Source: Longimycelium tulufanense (GTDB lineage: Bacteria > Actinomycetota > Actinomycetes > Mycobacteriales > Pseudonocardiaceae). From it: a stretch of 64,000 nucleotides of DNA. Below the pieces are notes generated by a model that was not told the origin of the DNA, made no database searches, and saw only the letters and a list, made by a program, of their open reading frames with translations. The number at the start of each line of letters is the position of its first letter. Position 1 is the stretch's first letter. This document shows positions 8,564-17,431 of the stretch, piece after piece. The stretch spans positions 158,826 to 222,825 of the forward strand of contig NZ_BMMK01000006.1 in NCBI RefSeq assembly GCF_014645795.1, written 5' to 3'. The translations under genes and the position numbers were made by a program.

Positions 8564-9435
8564 CGCAGCGCCGGGATGATGTCGGCGGCCACCTTCTCGA
8601 GCACCCGCTCGTCGGCCGCGTGGACCCCTTCCGGCCGGGGCCAGTGGACGTAGACGTCGGTGAAGCCCAGCCCGGCCGCCCGCCCGGCCGCCTCGGCGAA
8701 GTGTTCGACGCTGGCCAACGCCGGGCCCGCCGAGTCGAGGCCGAGGTAACGCTCCAGCTCGGACGGGTCACGGCCGTGGGCGACCAGCACGTCGTCGAGC
8801 CGGGCGGAGAGCTGGGCGACGCCGCGCCACCACTTCTCGGTGTCGTCCCGCTCGGACGGGCCGACCGTCACCCATCCGGTTCCGAAGCGGGCGACCAGGC
8901 GCATGGTCTTCGGGCCGTTCGCGGCGATGACGAACGGCGGCCGCGGCTGCTGGACGCAGCCGGGCAGGGTCCGGGCGTCCGCCGCCCGGTAGTACTCACC
9001 CTGGTAGGTGACGTGGTCCTCGGTCAGCAGCCGGTCCAGCAACTCGACGAACTCGGCGAAGCGGGCCGCACGCTGGGCCGGGGGCAGCGGGTCGTGGCCG
9101 AGGATCGTGGCGTCGAAGCCCCCACCGCCGGCACCCACGCCCAGGGTGAACCGCCCGTTCGAGATGTCGTCGAGGCTCAGCAGCTCCCGGGCGTAGGCCA
9201 CCGGGTGCCGGAAGTTGGGCGAGGTGACCATGGTGCCGAGCCGGATCCGCGAGGTGGCCAGCGCGGCCGCGGTCAGGGTGGGGACCGTGCCGAACCAGGG
9301 GCCATCGGCCAGCGAGCGCCAGGCCAGGTGGTCGTAGGTCCAGGCGTGGTCGAAGCCCAGTTCCTCGGCGTGGCGCCACCGGCGGGAGGCCGTGGACCAG
9401 CGCTGCTCGGGGAGGATCACGATACCGAAGCGCAC
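8560..9435 (-). CDS. LLM-class (luciferase-like, F420- or flavin-dependent) oxidoreductase
   Basis: A 291-aa luciferase-like TIM-barrel protein. The start RFGIVILPEQ, the segment AWTYDHLAWRSLADG, and LGTMVTSPNFRHP near residue 68 are typical of actinobacterial LLM enzymes, most of which use coenzyme F420. GVGAGGGGFD near 100 is the cofactor-phosphate-binding region. The substrate cannot be read from sequence. It is the first gene of the leftward operon with the alpha/beta hydrolase and is divergent from the Cof-type HAD gene across 69 bp. Confidence 0.87.
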   Translation of the reverse strand: MRFGIVILPEQRWSTASRRWRHAEELGFDHAWTYDHLAWRSLADGPWFGTVPTLTAAALATSRIRLGTMVTSPNFRHPVAYARELLSLDDISNGRFTLGVGAGGGGFDATILGHDPLPPAQRAARFAEFVELLDRLLTEDHVTYQGEYYRAADARTLPGCVQQPRPPFVIAANGPKTMRLVARFGTGWVTVGPSERDDTEKWWRGVAQLSARLDDVLVAHGRDPSELERYLGLDSAGPALASVEHFAEAAGRAAGLGFTDVYVHWPRPEGVHAADERVLEKVAADIIPALR

Positions 9436-9504
9436 GTGATCGGAACCTAGTCGTGCCCCTCACATCGGGCCGCATGATTTCCGCCGCACAGGCAGGATGG
9501 TGAG

Positions 9505-10329
9505 GTGGAGAAACCAGCGCTGGTTGCCTCGGACGTCGACGGCACGCTGCTCGATCCGATGGAGCGCGTCCGGCCCCGCACGGCGGCGGCCGTCCGGCGG
9601 GTGGCCGCGGCCGGGGTGCCGTTCGTGCTGGTCACGGGCAGGCCGCCGCGGTGGGTGCAGCCGGTGGCCCGGGGGGTCGGGGTGGGCGGCCTGGCGGTGT
9701 GTGCGAACGGCGCGGTGCTCTACGACGCGGCCGAGGACAGGGTGCTGAATGCGATCACCCTGGGGCCGGTGTTGCTCCAGGACGCCGCCCTGGCCCTGCG
9801 CGAGGCGATGCCCGGCTGCGCCTTCGCGGTCGAGCGGATCACGAACGGTGCGGGGCAGTTCCGGGCGGAGAACCGGTACCGGCACTTCCTGGCTGAGCCG
9901 GACTACGAGCACGCCTGGCCGGACGCCGATTCGGACGAGGCGCCGCCGGCCGAGGTGCTGGGGCATCCCGCGATCAAGTTGCTGGTGCGGCACCGGGACA
10001 TGGTCAGCGTGGAGATGGCGGCCGTCGCCCGGGACACCCTGGGGTCGGCGGTGGACATCACCTTCTCGACCGGGGCCGGGCTGCTCGAGCTGTCGCCGCC
10101 CGGGGTGACCAAGGGGACCGGGCTGGCGGCCGTCGCCGGGCGGCTGGGCGTGCCCGCCGCCGACGTGGTGGCGTTCGGGGACATGCCGAACGACCTGGCG
10201 ATGCTGGCCTGGGCGGGGCACGGGGTGGCGATGGCGAACGCGCATCCCGAGGTGCTCGCCGTCGCGGACGAGATCACCGGCCCGAACACCGAGGACGGCG
10301 TCGCCCAGGTCCTCGAACGCTGGTTCTAA
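9505..10329 (+). CDS. Cof-type HAD-IIB hydrolase
   Basis: A 274-aa phosphatase of the Cof/HAD-IIB class. Motif I is ASDVDGTLL (Asp10, Asp12), motif II VTGR, motif III the lysine of VTKGTGL near 199, and motif IV FGDMPNDLAML near 224. The cap domain between motifs II and III places it in class IIB, whose members act on sugar phosphates or nucleotide cofactors. The GTG start has a weak GGATG ribosome site. Confidence 0.87.
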   Translation: MEKPALVASDVDGTLLDPMERVRPRTAAAVRRVAAAGVPFVLVTGRPPRWVQPVARGVGVGGLAVCANGAVLYDAAEDRVLNAITLGPVLLQDAALALREAMPGCAFAVERITNGAGQFRAENRYRHFLAEPDYEHAWPDADSDEAPPAEVLGHPAIKLLVRHRDMVSVEMAAVARDTLGSAVDITFSTGAGLLELSPPGVTKGTGLAAVAGRLGVPAADVVAFGDMPNDLAMLAWAGHGVAMANAHPEVLAVADEITGPNTEDGVAQVLERWF

Positions 10330-10649
10330 CCGGGTACTTCGGCGCTGTGGGACCTGTGTTCCTCGAACGCCGGTCCTGGACCGGCTCGCCCTTCCGACCA
10401 GCCCAGCACATCAGCCGCGAGAGCGCACGACACTCGTTCGCACACCGGGACTGTCCAACCCTGCACCTGAGTCAGCGTCGGCGGTACGCCGCCGGTCACG
10501 CCGAAGTCCCGTGCTTTCGCTTACTCCGGTTCCACCTCCCACGCCATAGCCAATGGTCGTTAGGCATATCTCACCCGGGCGGGCCTGTACGAGATCAACA
10601 GAGCCCGAGAAAGATCCACTTCCGGTCCGGCCATCGAGAAGGGATCTGT
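10330..10649. other. Non-coding gap upstream of secreted protein
   Basis: About 320 bp with no convincing gene. A rightward open frame crosses it, but its translation is arginine/serine/histidine-rich with no domain, so it is treated as leader of the next gene. No strong dyad was found. Confidence 0.4.
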
Positions 10650-11252
10650 ATGTCGGGTATGTCGAGATCTGTTCGCGCGATTACCGCCGGCGCTATCACG
10701 GCCGCGTTGTCGTTCTCCACCGCCGCCGGCGCCTTCGCGGCCGAGAGCTCATCACCACAAAACGGCCCCAACGCGGCGTCGGCCGCCAGCGCGCAGCAAC
10801 CCAAGCTCGCCTTCTCCCAGCTCACCAGTACCGTGACCGAGCGCGTGCACGCGCAGTACCCCGGTGCATCGCTGCTGGAAGTCCGGGCGAAAACCCCGGG
10901 TGGAGGTGTTCAGTCGATCTCCACCTGGAACTTCGTCTACACGGCGGTCAAGGACAACCGGCAGGTCACGGTCCTGGTGGATGCTTCGGTGGGCGGCGAG
11001 GTTCAACCATTCACCGTGGTGCCGCACCCGTGGCTGGGCGACCGAGTCCTCACCATGCCCATCGGCATGGAGCCCCAGCAGGCGGACAAGCTCCTGAAGA
11101 AGGCCGGCTACACCGCCCCGTACAAGTCCGTCGTTCTTCGTCACCCGTTGACGTGGCCGGTGATCGAAAACCCGCTGTTCATTTTCAATCCTGGTGCCGA
11201 CGGTTTTGTCGGGGTCGACGTCAAGACCGGTGAGGTCAAGCCCCTCCGGTAG
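10650..11252 (+). CDS. Secreted protein of unknown function
   Basis: A 200-aa protein with a clear Sec signal peptide (residues 1-31, cleavage after AGAFA). The mature part has a short Gln/Ser/Ala-rich linker and a compact alpha+beta domain of about 150 residues resembling surface proteins with PepSY-like or elastase-inhibitor-like folds, though I cannot name a family. The ATG has AAGGGA 5 nt upstream. No cysteines, lipobox or sorting signal are visible, so it is probably released or loosely wall-attached. It stands alone. Confidence 0.8.
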   Translation: MSGMSRSVRAITAGAITAALSFSTAAGAFAAESSSPQNGPNAASAASAQQPKLAFSQLTSTVTERVHAQYPGASLLEVRAKTPGGGVQSISTWNFVYTAVKDNRQVTVLVDASVGGEVQPFTVVPHPWLGDRVLTMPIGMEPQQADKLLKKAGYTAPYKSVVLRHPLTWPVIENPLFIFNPGADGFVGVDVKTGEVKPLR

Positions 11253-11395
11253 TCGCACACCTGACATTTCCTGGGTGCAACGGACCCTGGGGTGGGCGCT
11301 CGAAGCGTGCCCACCCCGGAACCGTTTCACGCGATCACGGCCCCGGCGTGGGAAGGCCACGCCCGGGAGTGATCGCGCGCCTGACGCGGCTGCGG

Positions 11396-11629
11396 TCAGT
11401 CCTCGACGTCGACCGGGATGTCGCCGAGGTACTCCCACAGGTCACGCAGGGAGTGGTAGGTGCGTGCGGGCAGTCGCCGCAGGGTCTGCAGGACCTCCGG
11501 GCGGGCGTGCGCGTCATCCGCAGCGGCAACGAGGTCCGCGGCAGTGACGGGCGAGGCGACAAAAGCGCCCCCGATTGCATCAACGATCTCGATCCGAGTC
11601 ACCGGCGTGGTGAGGTTCGGGTTCGCCAC
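11396..11629 (-). CDS. DUF2795 small protein
   Basis: A 77-aa protein ending in the DUF2795 signature (LQTLRRLPARTYHSLRDLWEYL). The family is widespread in actinobacteria and of unknown function. The GTG start begins 8 nt after the last base of a -10 hexamer (TAGAGT), so the transcript should be leaderless. The promoter belongs to the four-member motif family shared with the merR, SulP and ADP-ribosylglycohydrolase genes, suggesting co-regulation. Confidence 0.85.
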   Translation of the reverse strand: MANPNLTTPVTRIEIVDAIGGAFVASPVTAADLVAAADDAHARPEVLQTLRRLPARTYHSLRDLWEYLGDIPVDVED

Positions 11630-11636
11630 GAGCCCG

Positions 11637-11664
11637 ACTCTAATCTGACGCGGCGGTAGGGTTG
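11637..11664 (-). promoter_or_regulatory. Leaderless promoter of the DUF2795 gene, shared 22-bp motif (copy 1)
   Basis: Read leftward, CGTCAG lies 2 nt before the -10 box TAGAGT, with CTACCGC to the left of it. The same arrangement, CGTCAGNNTAGNNT, recurs at 13481-13503, 14362-14387 and 16405-16426. Seven nt separate the -10 from the GTG at 11629. Confidence 0.65.
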
Positions 11665-11750
11665 CACCGACAGGCCGAAACAGGGTCGAACGTCACTGCG
11701 TCCTGCCGGCCTTTCCGCGCGAAACCCGGGCCCGGGCACGATTACCCGAC

Positions 11751-13367
11751 CTACTCGGTACCGGCGATCAGGGGCTCGACCGCGAGGTCGGGGTACTGGC
11801 GCTGGGCCACGTTGAGCGCGACCCGGTCGGTGAACAACGCCAGCTCGACACCGTCGCTGCGGCTCAGGACCTCGCTGCGGCCCGCGCTGTTGACCAGGTT
11901 CCGGTGCATGGGGTCGGTCAGCCGCCGCACCACGGTGTAGGGAAGGTGTTCCAGCCGCACCGGGCAGGAGAACTCGGCTTCCAGCCGGTGCGCGGCGACC
12001 TCGAACTGCATCGGCCCGACCGCGGCGAACACCGGCGCCCCGTCACCCCGCCGGTCCGAGCGCAGCACCTGGATCACGCCTTCCTGCTCCAACTGCGCCA
12101 CGCCCTTGCGGAACTGCTTGGAGCGGCTGAGCTCGGCGGCGCGGGCCACCGCGAAGTGCGCCGGCGCGAAGCTGGGTAGCCCGGGGAACCGCACCGCTGG
12201 CTTCCCGTCGTGCAGGGTGTCGCCCACGCGCAGCGCGGTGGCGTTGACCAGACCGATCACATCACCGGGAAACGCCACGTCCAGCGTGCTCCGCTGCTGT
12301 CCGAAGACCTGCTGCGCGTACTTGGTGGCGAACGGCCGTCCCGTGGCCGCGTTGGTCACGACCATCCCGCGCTCGAACACTCCCGAACAGACCCTGGCGA
12401 ACGCCACCCGGTCCCGGTGCGCGGGATCCATCCCGGTCTGCACCTTGAACACGAACGCGGAGAACGGCGCGTCCAGCGCACGCGGGCGCTCGTCCACGTC
12501 GTGCCGCGCCGCCGGCCGCGGCGCCAGCTCCACCAGCAGATCCAACAGGTGGCGGACGCCGAAGTTCAGCACCGCGGCGCCGAAGAGCACCGGCGTCGCC
12601 TTGGCGGTCAGGAACTGGTCGGGGTCGAACTCGCCGCCGGATGCCGCCATCAGCTCGGCTTCCTCGCACGCCCGGAGCCAGTCCGCGTCCTCCTCGGCCG
12701 CGGCCCGCTCGGCGCCGATGCGCTCCTCGGGTGCGATGGTGGCGCCACCGGCGGTGCGGTGGTAGCGGATCAGCTCGCCGGTCCGGCGGTCGAGCACGCC
12801 ACGGAAGTGCCCGGAGTCCCCTACCGGCCAGGTCAGTGGCATGGGCTGCAGCCCGATCCGCTCCAGAAGCTCGTCACACAGCTCCAGGGCGTCGCGACCC
12901 GGGCGGTCCCACTTGTTGATGAAGGTGATGACCGGGATGTTGCGGTGCCGGCAGACGTCGAAGAGCTTCAGCGTCTGCGGCTCCAGGCCCTTGGCCGCGT
13001 CCAGCAACATCACGGCCGAGTCCACGGCGGACAGCACCCGGTAGGTGTCCTCGGAGAAGTCGGCGTGGCCCGGGGTGTCGAGCAGGTTGATCACCGCGTC
13101 GCCATAGGAGAACTGCAGTGCGGCGGAGGTGATCGAGATGCCCCGGGCGCGCTCCATGTCCATCCAGTCCGAGACCACGCCCCGGCGCCCGGACTTGCCG
13201 TGTACCGCACCGGCCTCGGCGATCACCTGCGCGTGCAGGGCGAGCGCCTCGGTCAGCGTGGACTTGCCGGCGTCGGGGTGGCTGATCACCGCGAAGGTGC
13301 GGCGACGCGCGGCCTCCCGAACGACATCGGCGTTGGACGTGCTCGTGGCACCGGTGGTCATCGACAT
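11751..13367 (-). CDS. prfC: Peptide chain release factor 3 (translational GTPase)
   Basis: A 538-aa RF3. G1 is SHPDAGKST near residue 28, G3 DTPGH near 91, G4 NKWDR near 146, followed by the EF-Tu-like beta-barrel domain and the RF3 C-terminal domain (VGPMQFEV region). It recycles RF1/RF2 from the ribosome after peptide release. The ATG at 13367 is chosen (an alternative ATG lies 6 nt further in); a longer upstream open frame has no homology. The gene is divergent from merR, and the palindromic motif at 13481-13500 lies between them, so it may share that control. Confidence 0.95.
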   Translation of the reverse strand: MSMTTGATSTSNADVVREAARRRTFAVISHPDAGKSTLTEALALHAQVIAEAGAVHGKSGRRGVVSDWMDMERARGISITSAALQFSYGDAVINLLDTPGHADFSEDTYRVLSAVDSAVMLLDAAKGLEPQTLKLFDVCRHRNIPVITFINKWDRPGRDALELCDELLERIGLQPMPLTWPVGDSGHFRGVLDRRTGELIRYHRTAGGATIAPEERIGAERAAAEEDADWLRACEEAELMAASGGEFDPDQFLTAKATPVLFGAAVLNFGVRHLLDLLVELAPRPAARHDVDERPRALDAPFSAFVFKVQTGMDPAHRDRVAFARVCSGVFERGMVVTNAATGRPFATKYAQQVFGQQRSTLDVAFPGDVIGLVNATALRVGDTLHDGKPAVRFPGLPSFAPAHFAVARAAELSRSKQFRKGVAQLEQEGVIQVLRSDRRGDGAPVFAAVGPMQFEVAAHRLEAEFSCPVRLEHLPYTVVRRLTDPMHRNLVNSAGRSEVLSRSDGVELALFTDRVALNVAQRQYPDLAVEPLIAGTE

Positions 13368-13476
13368 ACGCAGGCTCGCCAGGATGGGGAACGGTTCTCG
13401 GACGCGAGGGGCTGGTCGGGGCAGGGCATGGAGCACGGACGAAGGGTCAGCCAACGGCACTGCCGGACCCTGGGAC

Positions 13477-13503
13477 AACTCTACCCTTACGTCAGGGTAG
13501 TAT
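13477..13503 (+). promoter_or_regulatory. merR promoter and operator-like dyad (motif copy 2)
   Basis: A dyad with 7-bp arms CTACCCT/AGGGTAG and a 6-nt centre (13481-13500) abuts a -10 TAGTAT (13498-13503). A GACA-type -35 lies 19-20 bp upstream, the long spacer typical of MerR-activated promoters. It faces merR (237 nt downstream). The opposite strand reads TAGAGT toward prfC. Confidence 0.65.
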
Positions 13504-13739
13504 GCCCCCGGGGTCGGCGCGGATGCGCCCCGGTCCCTCGTGACCCCGTTGCCAGACCGGGCGACCGGACGGCCAGCTACCGGGGTCCCCCTCTCAACCG
13601 GGGCCCGGCGGCCGGGTGCGACTACAAGGACGAGGTCGCCGCGCCCGGCCTGGGTCACAATGGCGGTTCCCCTGTCCGACCCACCGGTTGTCACCGGGGT
13701 GGGACGGGGATGGCCGGGTGCTGTGACGAAAGGATTCTC

Positions 13740-14120
13740 GTGGGCGGGCGGATGCAGATCGGTGAGGTGGCCGAGCGGACCGGCCTGTCGCTGCGCACCA
13801 TCCGCTACTACGAGGAGGTCGGCCTGGTCACGCCCAGCGCGCGCAGCCAGGGTGGGTTCCGCCTCTACACCGAGCCCGACGTGGCGCGGCTGAACCTGAT
13901 CAAGCGGATGAAGCCGCTCGGGTTCCAGCTCGAGGAGATGCGGGAGCTGCTGACGATCCTGGACGCGTTGTCCGGCGCCGAGCAGGAACCGGAGCGAAAC
14001 AAGCACCTGCGCCGGCTGGCCGAGTTCTGGTCCTCGGCCCAGGAGCGGGTGCAGCAGTTGCGGTCCCAGCTGCGGATCGCCGAGGACTTCGCGGCCACGC
14101 TGCGGTCGCATTTGCGCTGA
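13740..14120 (+). CDS. MerR-family transcriptional regulator
   Basis: A 126-aa MerR protein. The winged HTH over residues 5-45 (IGEVAERTGLSLRTIRYYEE) is followed by the RLYTEPDVARL wing and a coiled-coil dimerisation helix. There is no conserved C-terminal cysteine set for metal or redox sensing, and the protein ends just after the coiled coil, so no separate ligand domain is present. GTG at 13740 has AAAGGA 6 nt upstream; ATG 13752 is the alternative. The operator-like dyad in its own leader implies autoregulation, and related sites precede three neighbouring genes. Confidence 0.88.
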   Translation: MGGRMQIGEVAERTGLSLRTIRYYEEVGLVTPSARSQGGFRLYTEPDVARLNLIKRMKPLGFQLEEMRELLTILDALSGAEQEPERNKHLRRLAEFWSSAQERVQQLRSQLRIAEDFAATLRSHLR

Positions 14121-14360
14121 CTGATCACCACGCCGGCCGCACAGGTACTAGCGCGGGAAGTGTCGTCGGCGGAGGGGAACCGAGCCCGCAGCGGGGGCCG
14201 AGCCCGCCGGCGGGCGTAGTCCTCGGGCAATGTCCGCCGACTGCTGGCGCCTCGACACGGTGTCCTCGACTGTTGCCGGATCATGCTGGCGCCACCTGGT
14301 CGCCTGGCCGACCCCGATGACGCGACGGAGAGCTTTCTCACGCCCGGCCCGTTCGGCGTG

Positions 14361-14390
14361 AACTCAACCCTCGCGTCAGGTTAGAGTTCA
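14361..14390 (+). promoter_or_regulatory. Motif copy 3, putative distal promoter of the SulP gene
   Basis: CGTCAG, 2 nt, then TAGAGT (14382-14387), with CAACCCT to the left. Outer arms TGAACTC/GAGTTCA extend the dyad. It points toward the SulP gene, whose ATG lies about 450 bp downstream. Confidence 0.55.
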
Positions 14391-14839
14391 CCCGGTTGCG
14401 TCGGAGTGGCCGCGGCCGTGACGACGATCCCGATCGGTTGCGAACACTGGAGTAGCACGGAAGTCCTTTGTGGACTATCGGGATCGGTTCGAGTACAGAC
14501 CCGTTGGCAGTGATCCGACACATGCGCGCCGCTGACCGCGGCGCCCGATGATCGCGGAGGAGGTTCGCAGGGCTCAGTACAACGCTCTGTTGGACTGTTC
14601 GGCTCCGGGCTTCGCTGCGCACCTTGCCACCGCGTAGCGATGCTCGCTTCGCCCGTCACCTCGCGGTGTCGAAACCTGTTTTCCGCACAATCCCACGCCC
14701 TGCCGCACCCAACACAAAACTTGCCGGCAACGGCGCCGGCCCATGACCCGCGCCCGATGCCGGGCGCGGGTGGAACACGCCTTGCCCTGCCCGCCCCGCG
14801 CGAGCCCCCGTGGTCCCACGCGCCCGAACTGAGGTAACG
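14391..14839 (+). other. Long untranslated leader before the SulP gene
   Basis: About 450 bp between motif copy 3 and the SulP start contain no believable gene. Small dyads exist, for example CGCCGC/GCGGCG around 14528-14546. A structured regulatory leader is possible, but no known riboswitch was recognised. Confidence 0.35.
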
Positions 14840-16336
14840 ATGTCGTCCCGCACCGCCACCACGCGGCCGCCCGTGCCGTCCCGGATCCGGGCGAGCTGGT
14901 TTGCCAATCCCCGCGCCGATCTGCTGTCCGGCCTGGTCGTCGCGCTGGCGTTGATCCCGGAGGCGTTGTCCTTCTCGATCATCGCCGGTGTCGACCCCAA
15001 GGTCGGCCTCTACGCCTCGTTTAGCATCGCGATCATCATCGCCTTCGCCGGTGGCCGGCCCGGCATGATCTCCGCCGCCACCGGGGCGATGGCGTTGGTG
15101 ATGGTGCCGCTGGTCCGGGACCACGGTGTCCAATACCTGTTCGCCGCCACCATCGTCACCGGTGTCTTCCAGATCCTGTTCGGGCTGGTCGGCGTGCACA
15201 AGCTCATGCGGTTCGTGCCCCGCACCGTGATGGTCGGCTTCGTCAACGCGCTGGCGATCCTGCTGTTCGTCGCACAGATCCCGCACGTTCTCCGCGGCGG
15301 GTGGGCGACGGTCGGCATGGTCGCGCTGGGCCTGCTGATCATCTACCTGTTCCCGAAGCTCACCAAGCTCGTTCCCGCGCCGCTGGTGGCAATCGTGGTG
15401 ATCACCGCACTGACGGTCGCCCTGCACGTCACTGTGCCGACCGTGGGCGGCATGGGTGAGCTGCCGAACGCACTGCCGGTGCTGGGCATCCCGGCGATAC
15501 CCTTCACGCTCGAGACGCTGCAGATCGTCGCCCCCTACGCACTCACGCTCGCCCTGGTCGGCCTGCTGGAGTCGTTGATGACCGCTCAACTCATCGACGA
15601 CCTCACCGACACCCCCTCCCGCAAGGGGATGGAGGTCCGCGGTCAGGGCATCGCCAACATCGCCACCGGCTTTCTCGGCGGGATGGCGGGCTGCGCGATG
15701 ATCGGGCAGTCGATGATCAACATCAAGTCGGGTGGGCGGACGCGGCTCTCCACCCTGTCGGCCGGTGTGTTCCTGCTGATCCTGGTCCTGGTGCTCGGCC
15801 CGGTCGTCTCGGTGATCCCGATGGCCGCACTGGCCGCGGTCATGATCTTCGTCGCGATCAGCACCTTCGACTGGTCCAGCATCAAGCCCGCCACACTGCG
15901 CCGCACCCCCAGGAGCGAGACCGCGGTCGTACTGGTGACCGTCGCGATCGTGGTCGCCACGGACAACCTCGCCCTCGGCGTCATCGCCGGCGTGCTGCTG
16001 GCAGCGATCTTCTTCGCCCGCCGGGTCGCGCACCTCGCCGACGTGTCCAGCGTGCTCGATCCGGACGGCCGCATCCGCATCTACGCCGTCACCGGTGAGC
16101 TGTTCTTCGCTTCCAGCAACGAGCTCATGCACTGCTTCAACTACGGCGACGACGTCGACAAGGTGGTCATCGACCTCTCCGACGCCCACGTCTGGGACAG
16201 CTCGGCCGTGGCGACCCTCGACGCGGTAACGGCCAAGTTCGCCTCCCGCGGGATCGAGGCCGAGATCGTCGGGTTGAACCCGCACAGCGAGCAGCTGCAC
16301 GCCAAGCTGTCCGGACAGCTCACCAGCACCCACTGA
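14840..16336 (+). CDS. SulP-family inorganic anion transporter with STAS domain
   Basis: A 498-aa SLC26/SulP protein. About 12-14 membrane segments lie between residues 30 and 400, including [15 protein letters not shown] in the first helices and the conserved [14 protein letters not shown] loop. A C-terminal STAS domain follows (about 405-498), in which the DSSAV segment marks the position phosphorylated in anti-sigma antagonists. It would carry sulfate, bicarbonate or a similar anion. GAGGTAAC precedes the ATG. Placement next to merR, with motif copy 3 upstream, suggests regulated anion uptake. Confidence 0.92.
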   Translation: MSSRTATTRPPVPSRIRASWFANPRADLLSGLVVALALIPEALSFSIIAGVDPKVGLYASFSIAIIIAFAGGRPGMISAATGAMALVMVPLVRDHGVQYLFAATIVTGVFQILFGLVGVHKLMRFVPRTVMVGFVNALAILLFVAQIPHVLRGGWATVGMVALGLLIIYLFPKLTKLVPAPLVAIVVITALTVALHVTVPTVGGMGELPNALPVLGIPAIPFTLETLQIVAPYALTLALVGLLESLMTAQLIDDLTDTPSRKGMEVRGQGIANIATGFLGGMAGCAMIGQSMINIKSGGRTRLSTLSAGVFLLILVLVLGPVVSVIPMAALAAVMIFVAISTFDWSSIKPATLRRTPRSETAVVLVTVAIVVATDNLALGVIAGVLLAAIFFARRVAHLADVSSVLDPDGRIRIYAVTGELFFASSNELMHCFNYGDDVDKVVIDLSDAHVWDSSAVATLDAVTAKFASRGIEAEIVGLNPHSEQLHAKLSGQLTSTH

Positions 16337-16404
16337 ACGAGCACTGGGGTGGGGCGCCGGAGCAGGGCGGTGGCCCACCCCGGCCGTTCCGGTAGGCCAA
16401 AAAC

Positions 16405-16426
16405 AACAGTTACGTCAGATTAGGTT
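16405..16426 (+). promoter_or_regulatory. Leaderless promoter of the ADP-ribosylglycohydrolase gene (motif copy 4)
   Basis: CAACAGT, TACGTCAG, 2 nt, then -10 TAGGTT (16421-16426). Seven nt separate the -10 from the GTG at 16434, exactly as in copy 1. Confidence 0.65.
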
Positions 16427-16433
16427 GTGGGGT

Positions 16434-17369
16434 GTGGCTGTCACCCGCAACGACAAGTGCCGTGGGCTTCTGCTGGGAGCAGGACTCGGCGACGCCCTGG
16501 GCGCCCCCTTCGAGGGCCGATCCCGTGTCGGTTCCGCGACCCTCACCGCCGAGGAGGAGGCGCCCAGCAACCTCGTCCACACCGACGACACCGCACTCAC
16601 CCTGGCGCTCGCCGAGCATCTGGCCGCCCGCCGGGCGGCGAACCCGCTCGACGACGCGATCGATGAGGACACCCTCGCCCAGCGGTTCGCCGAGGCATGG
16701 CGGCGGGAGCCGTGGCGCGGGTTCGGCGGCGGCATCATCGAGGTCTTCGGCCTCATCCACGAGGGCGTGCCGTGGCACAGGGCGAGCCGCGCCATCTTCG
16801 GCGGCGAGGGTTCGTTCGGGAACGGGGCCGCCATGCGGGTCGCACCGGTCGCCCTGGTCGGCAGGAGCCTCCAGCACACCGTCGAACTCGGCTATCGCAG
16901 CGCGGTGGTCAGCCACGCGCACCCCGACGCCCAGCACGGCGCCGCGCTCCAGGCCGCGGCCGCGTTTCTCGCGCTGTGCAGCGATCCGGCGACTCCGCTG
17001 GACAGCACACTGTTCCTCCAGGGTCTCGGCCAGGTCGTCCATGCGCCCGCATGGCAGGACAAGCTCGATCGCATCGCTGAGCTGCTGACCCGTCGCTCCA
17101 CTCCGCAACACGCGGGAGCCATACTGGGCAACGGCGTCGCGGCGCTGGAATCGGTACCCACCGCCGTTCTGGCGTTTCTCCGCAACCCCGATGACTCCGC
17201 CGAGACGATCCGCTACGCCATCCACATCGGCGGAGACACCGACACGATCGCCAGCATGGCCGGGGCGCTCGCCGGTGCACGCAATGGCGCGAAAGCCTTG
17301 CCCACACGGTGGATTCGTCGTTTGGAGCCCACCGCGCGCCTCGTCGAGCTCGCCGATCGGCTCAGCTGA
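16434..17369 (+). CDS. ADP-ribosylglycohydrolase family protein
   Basis: A 311-aa all-helical ADP-ribosylhydrolase of the DraG/ARH type. The two metal-binding signatures are present: HTDDTALTLAL near residue 47 and GGDTDTIASMAGA near 264, with GNGAAMRVAP near 127. It would remove ADP-ribose from a protein or small molecule; the target is unknown. GTG 16434 is chosen because it sits at the predicted transcription start of a leaderless mRNA; a TTG at 16425 overlaps the -10 box and is unlikely. It is part of the putative MerR regulon. Confidence 0.9.
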   Translation: MAVTRNDKCRGLLLGAGLGDALGAPFEGRSRVGSATLTAEEEAPSNLVHTDDTALTLALAEHLAARRAANPLDDAIDEDTLAQRFAEAWRREPWRGFGGGIIEVFGLIHEGVPWHRASRAIFGGEGSFGNGAAMRVAPVALVGRSLQHTVELGYRSAVVSHAHPDAQHGAALQAAAAFLALCSDPATPLDSTLFLQGLGQVVHAPAWQDKLDRIAELLTRRSTPQHAGAILGNGVAALESVPTAVLAFLRNPDDSAETIRYAIHIGGDTDTIASMAGALAGARNGAKALPTRWIRRLEPTARLVELADRLS

Positions 17370-17431
17370 GTACCACGGCCGGGCAATTGGCCGGTTGCGA
17401 GCCGAGGCGTCATCAGTTCCCAGGTCGTGCA

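Noticed and set aside
10347..10649. Extension of the secreted protein by 101 residues
   Set aside because: It would bury the signal peptide and has no ribosome site; AAGGGA supports ATG 10650.
12210..13739. N-terminal extension of MerR
   Set aside because: Antisense to prfC and low complexity; the MerR domain starts right after the AAAGGA-supported GTG.
14338..14819. Small minus-strand frames in the SulP leader
   Set aside because: Arginine-rich, no ribosome sites, no domain.
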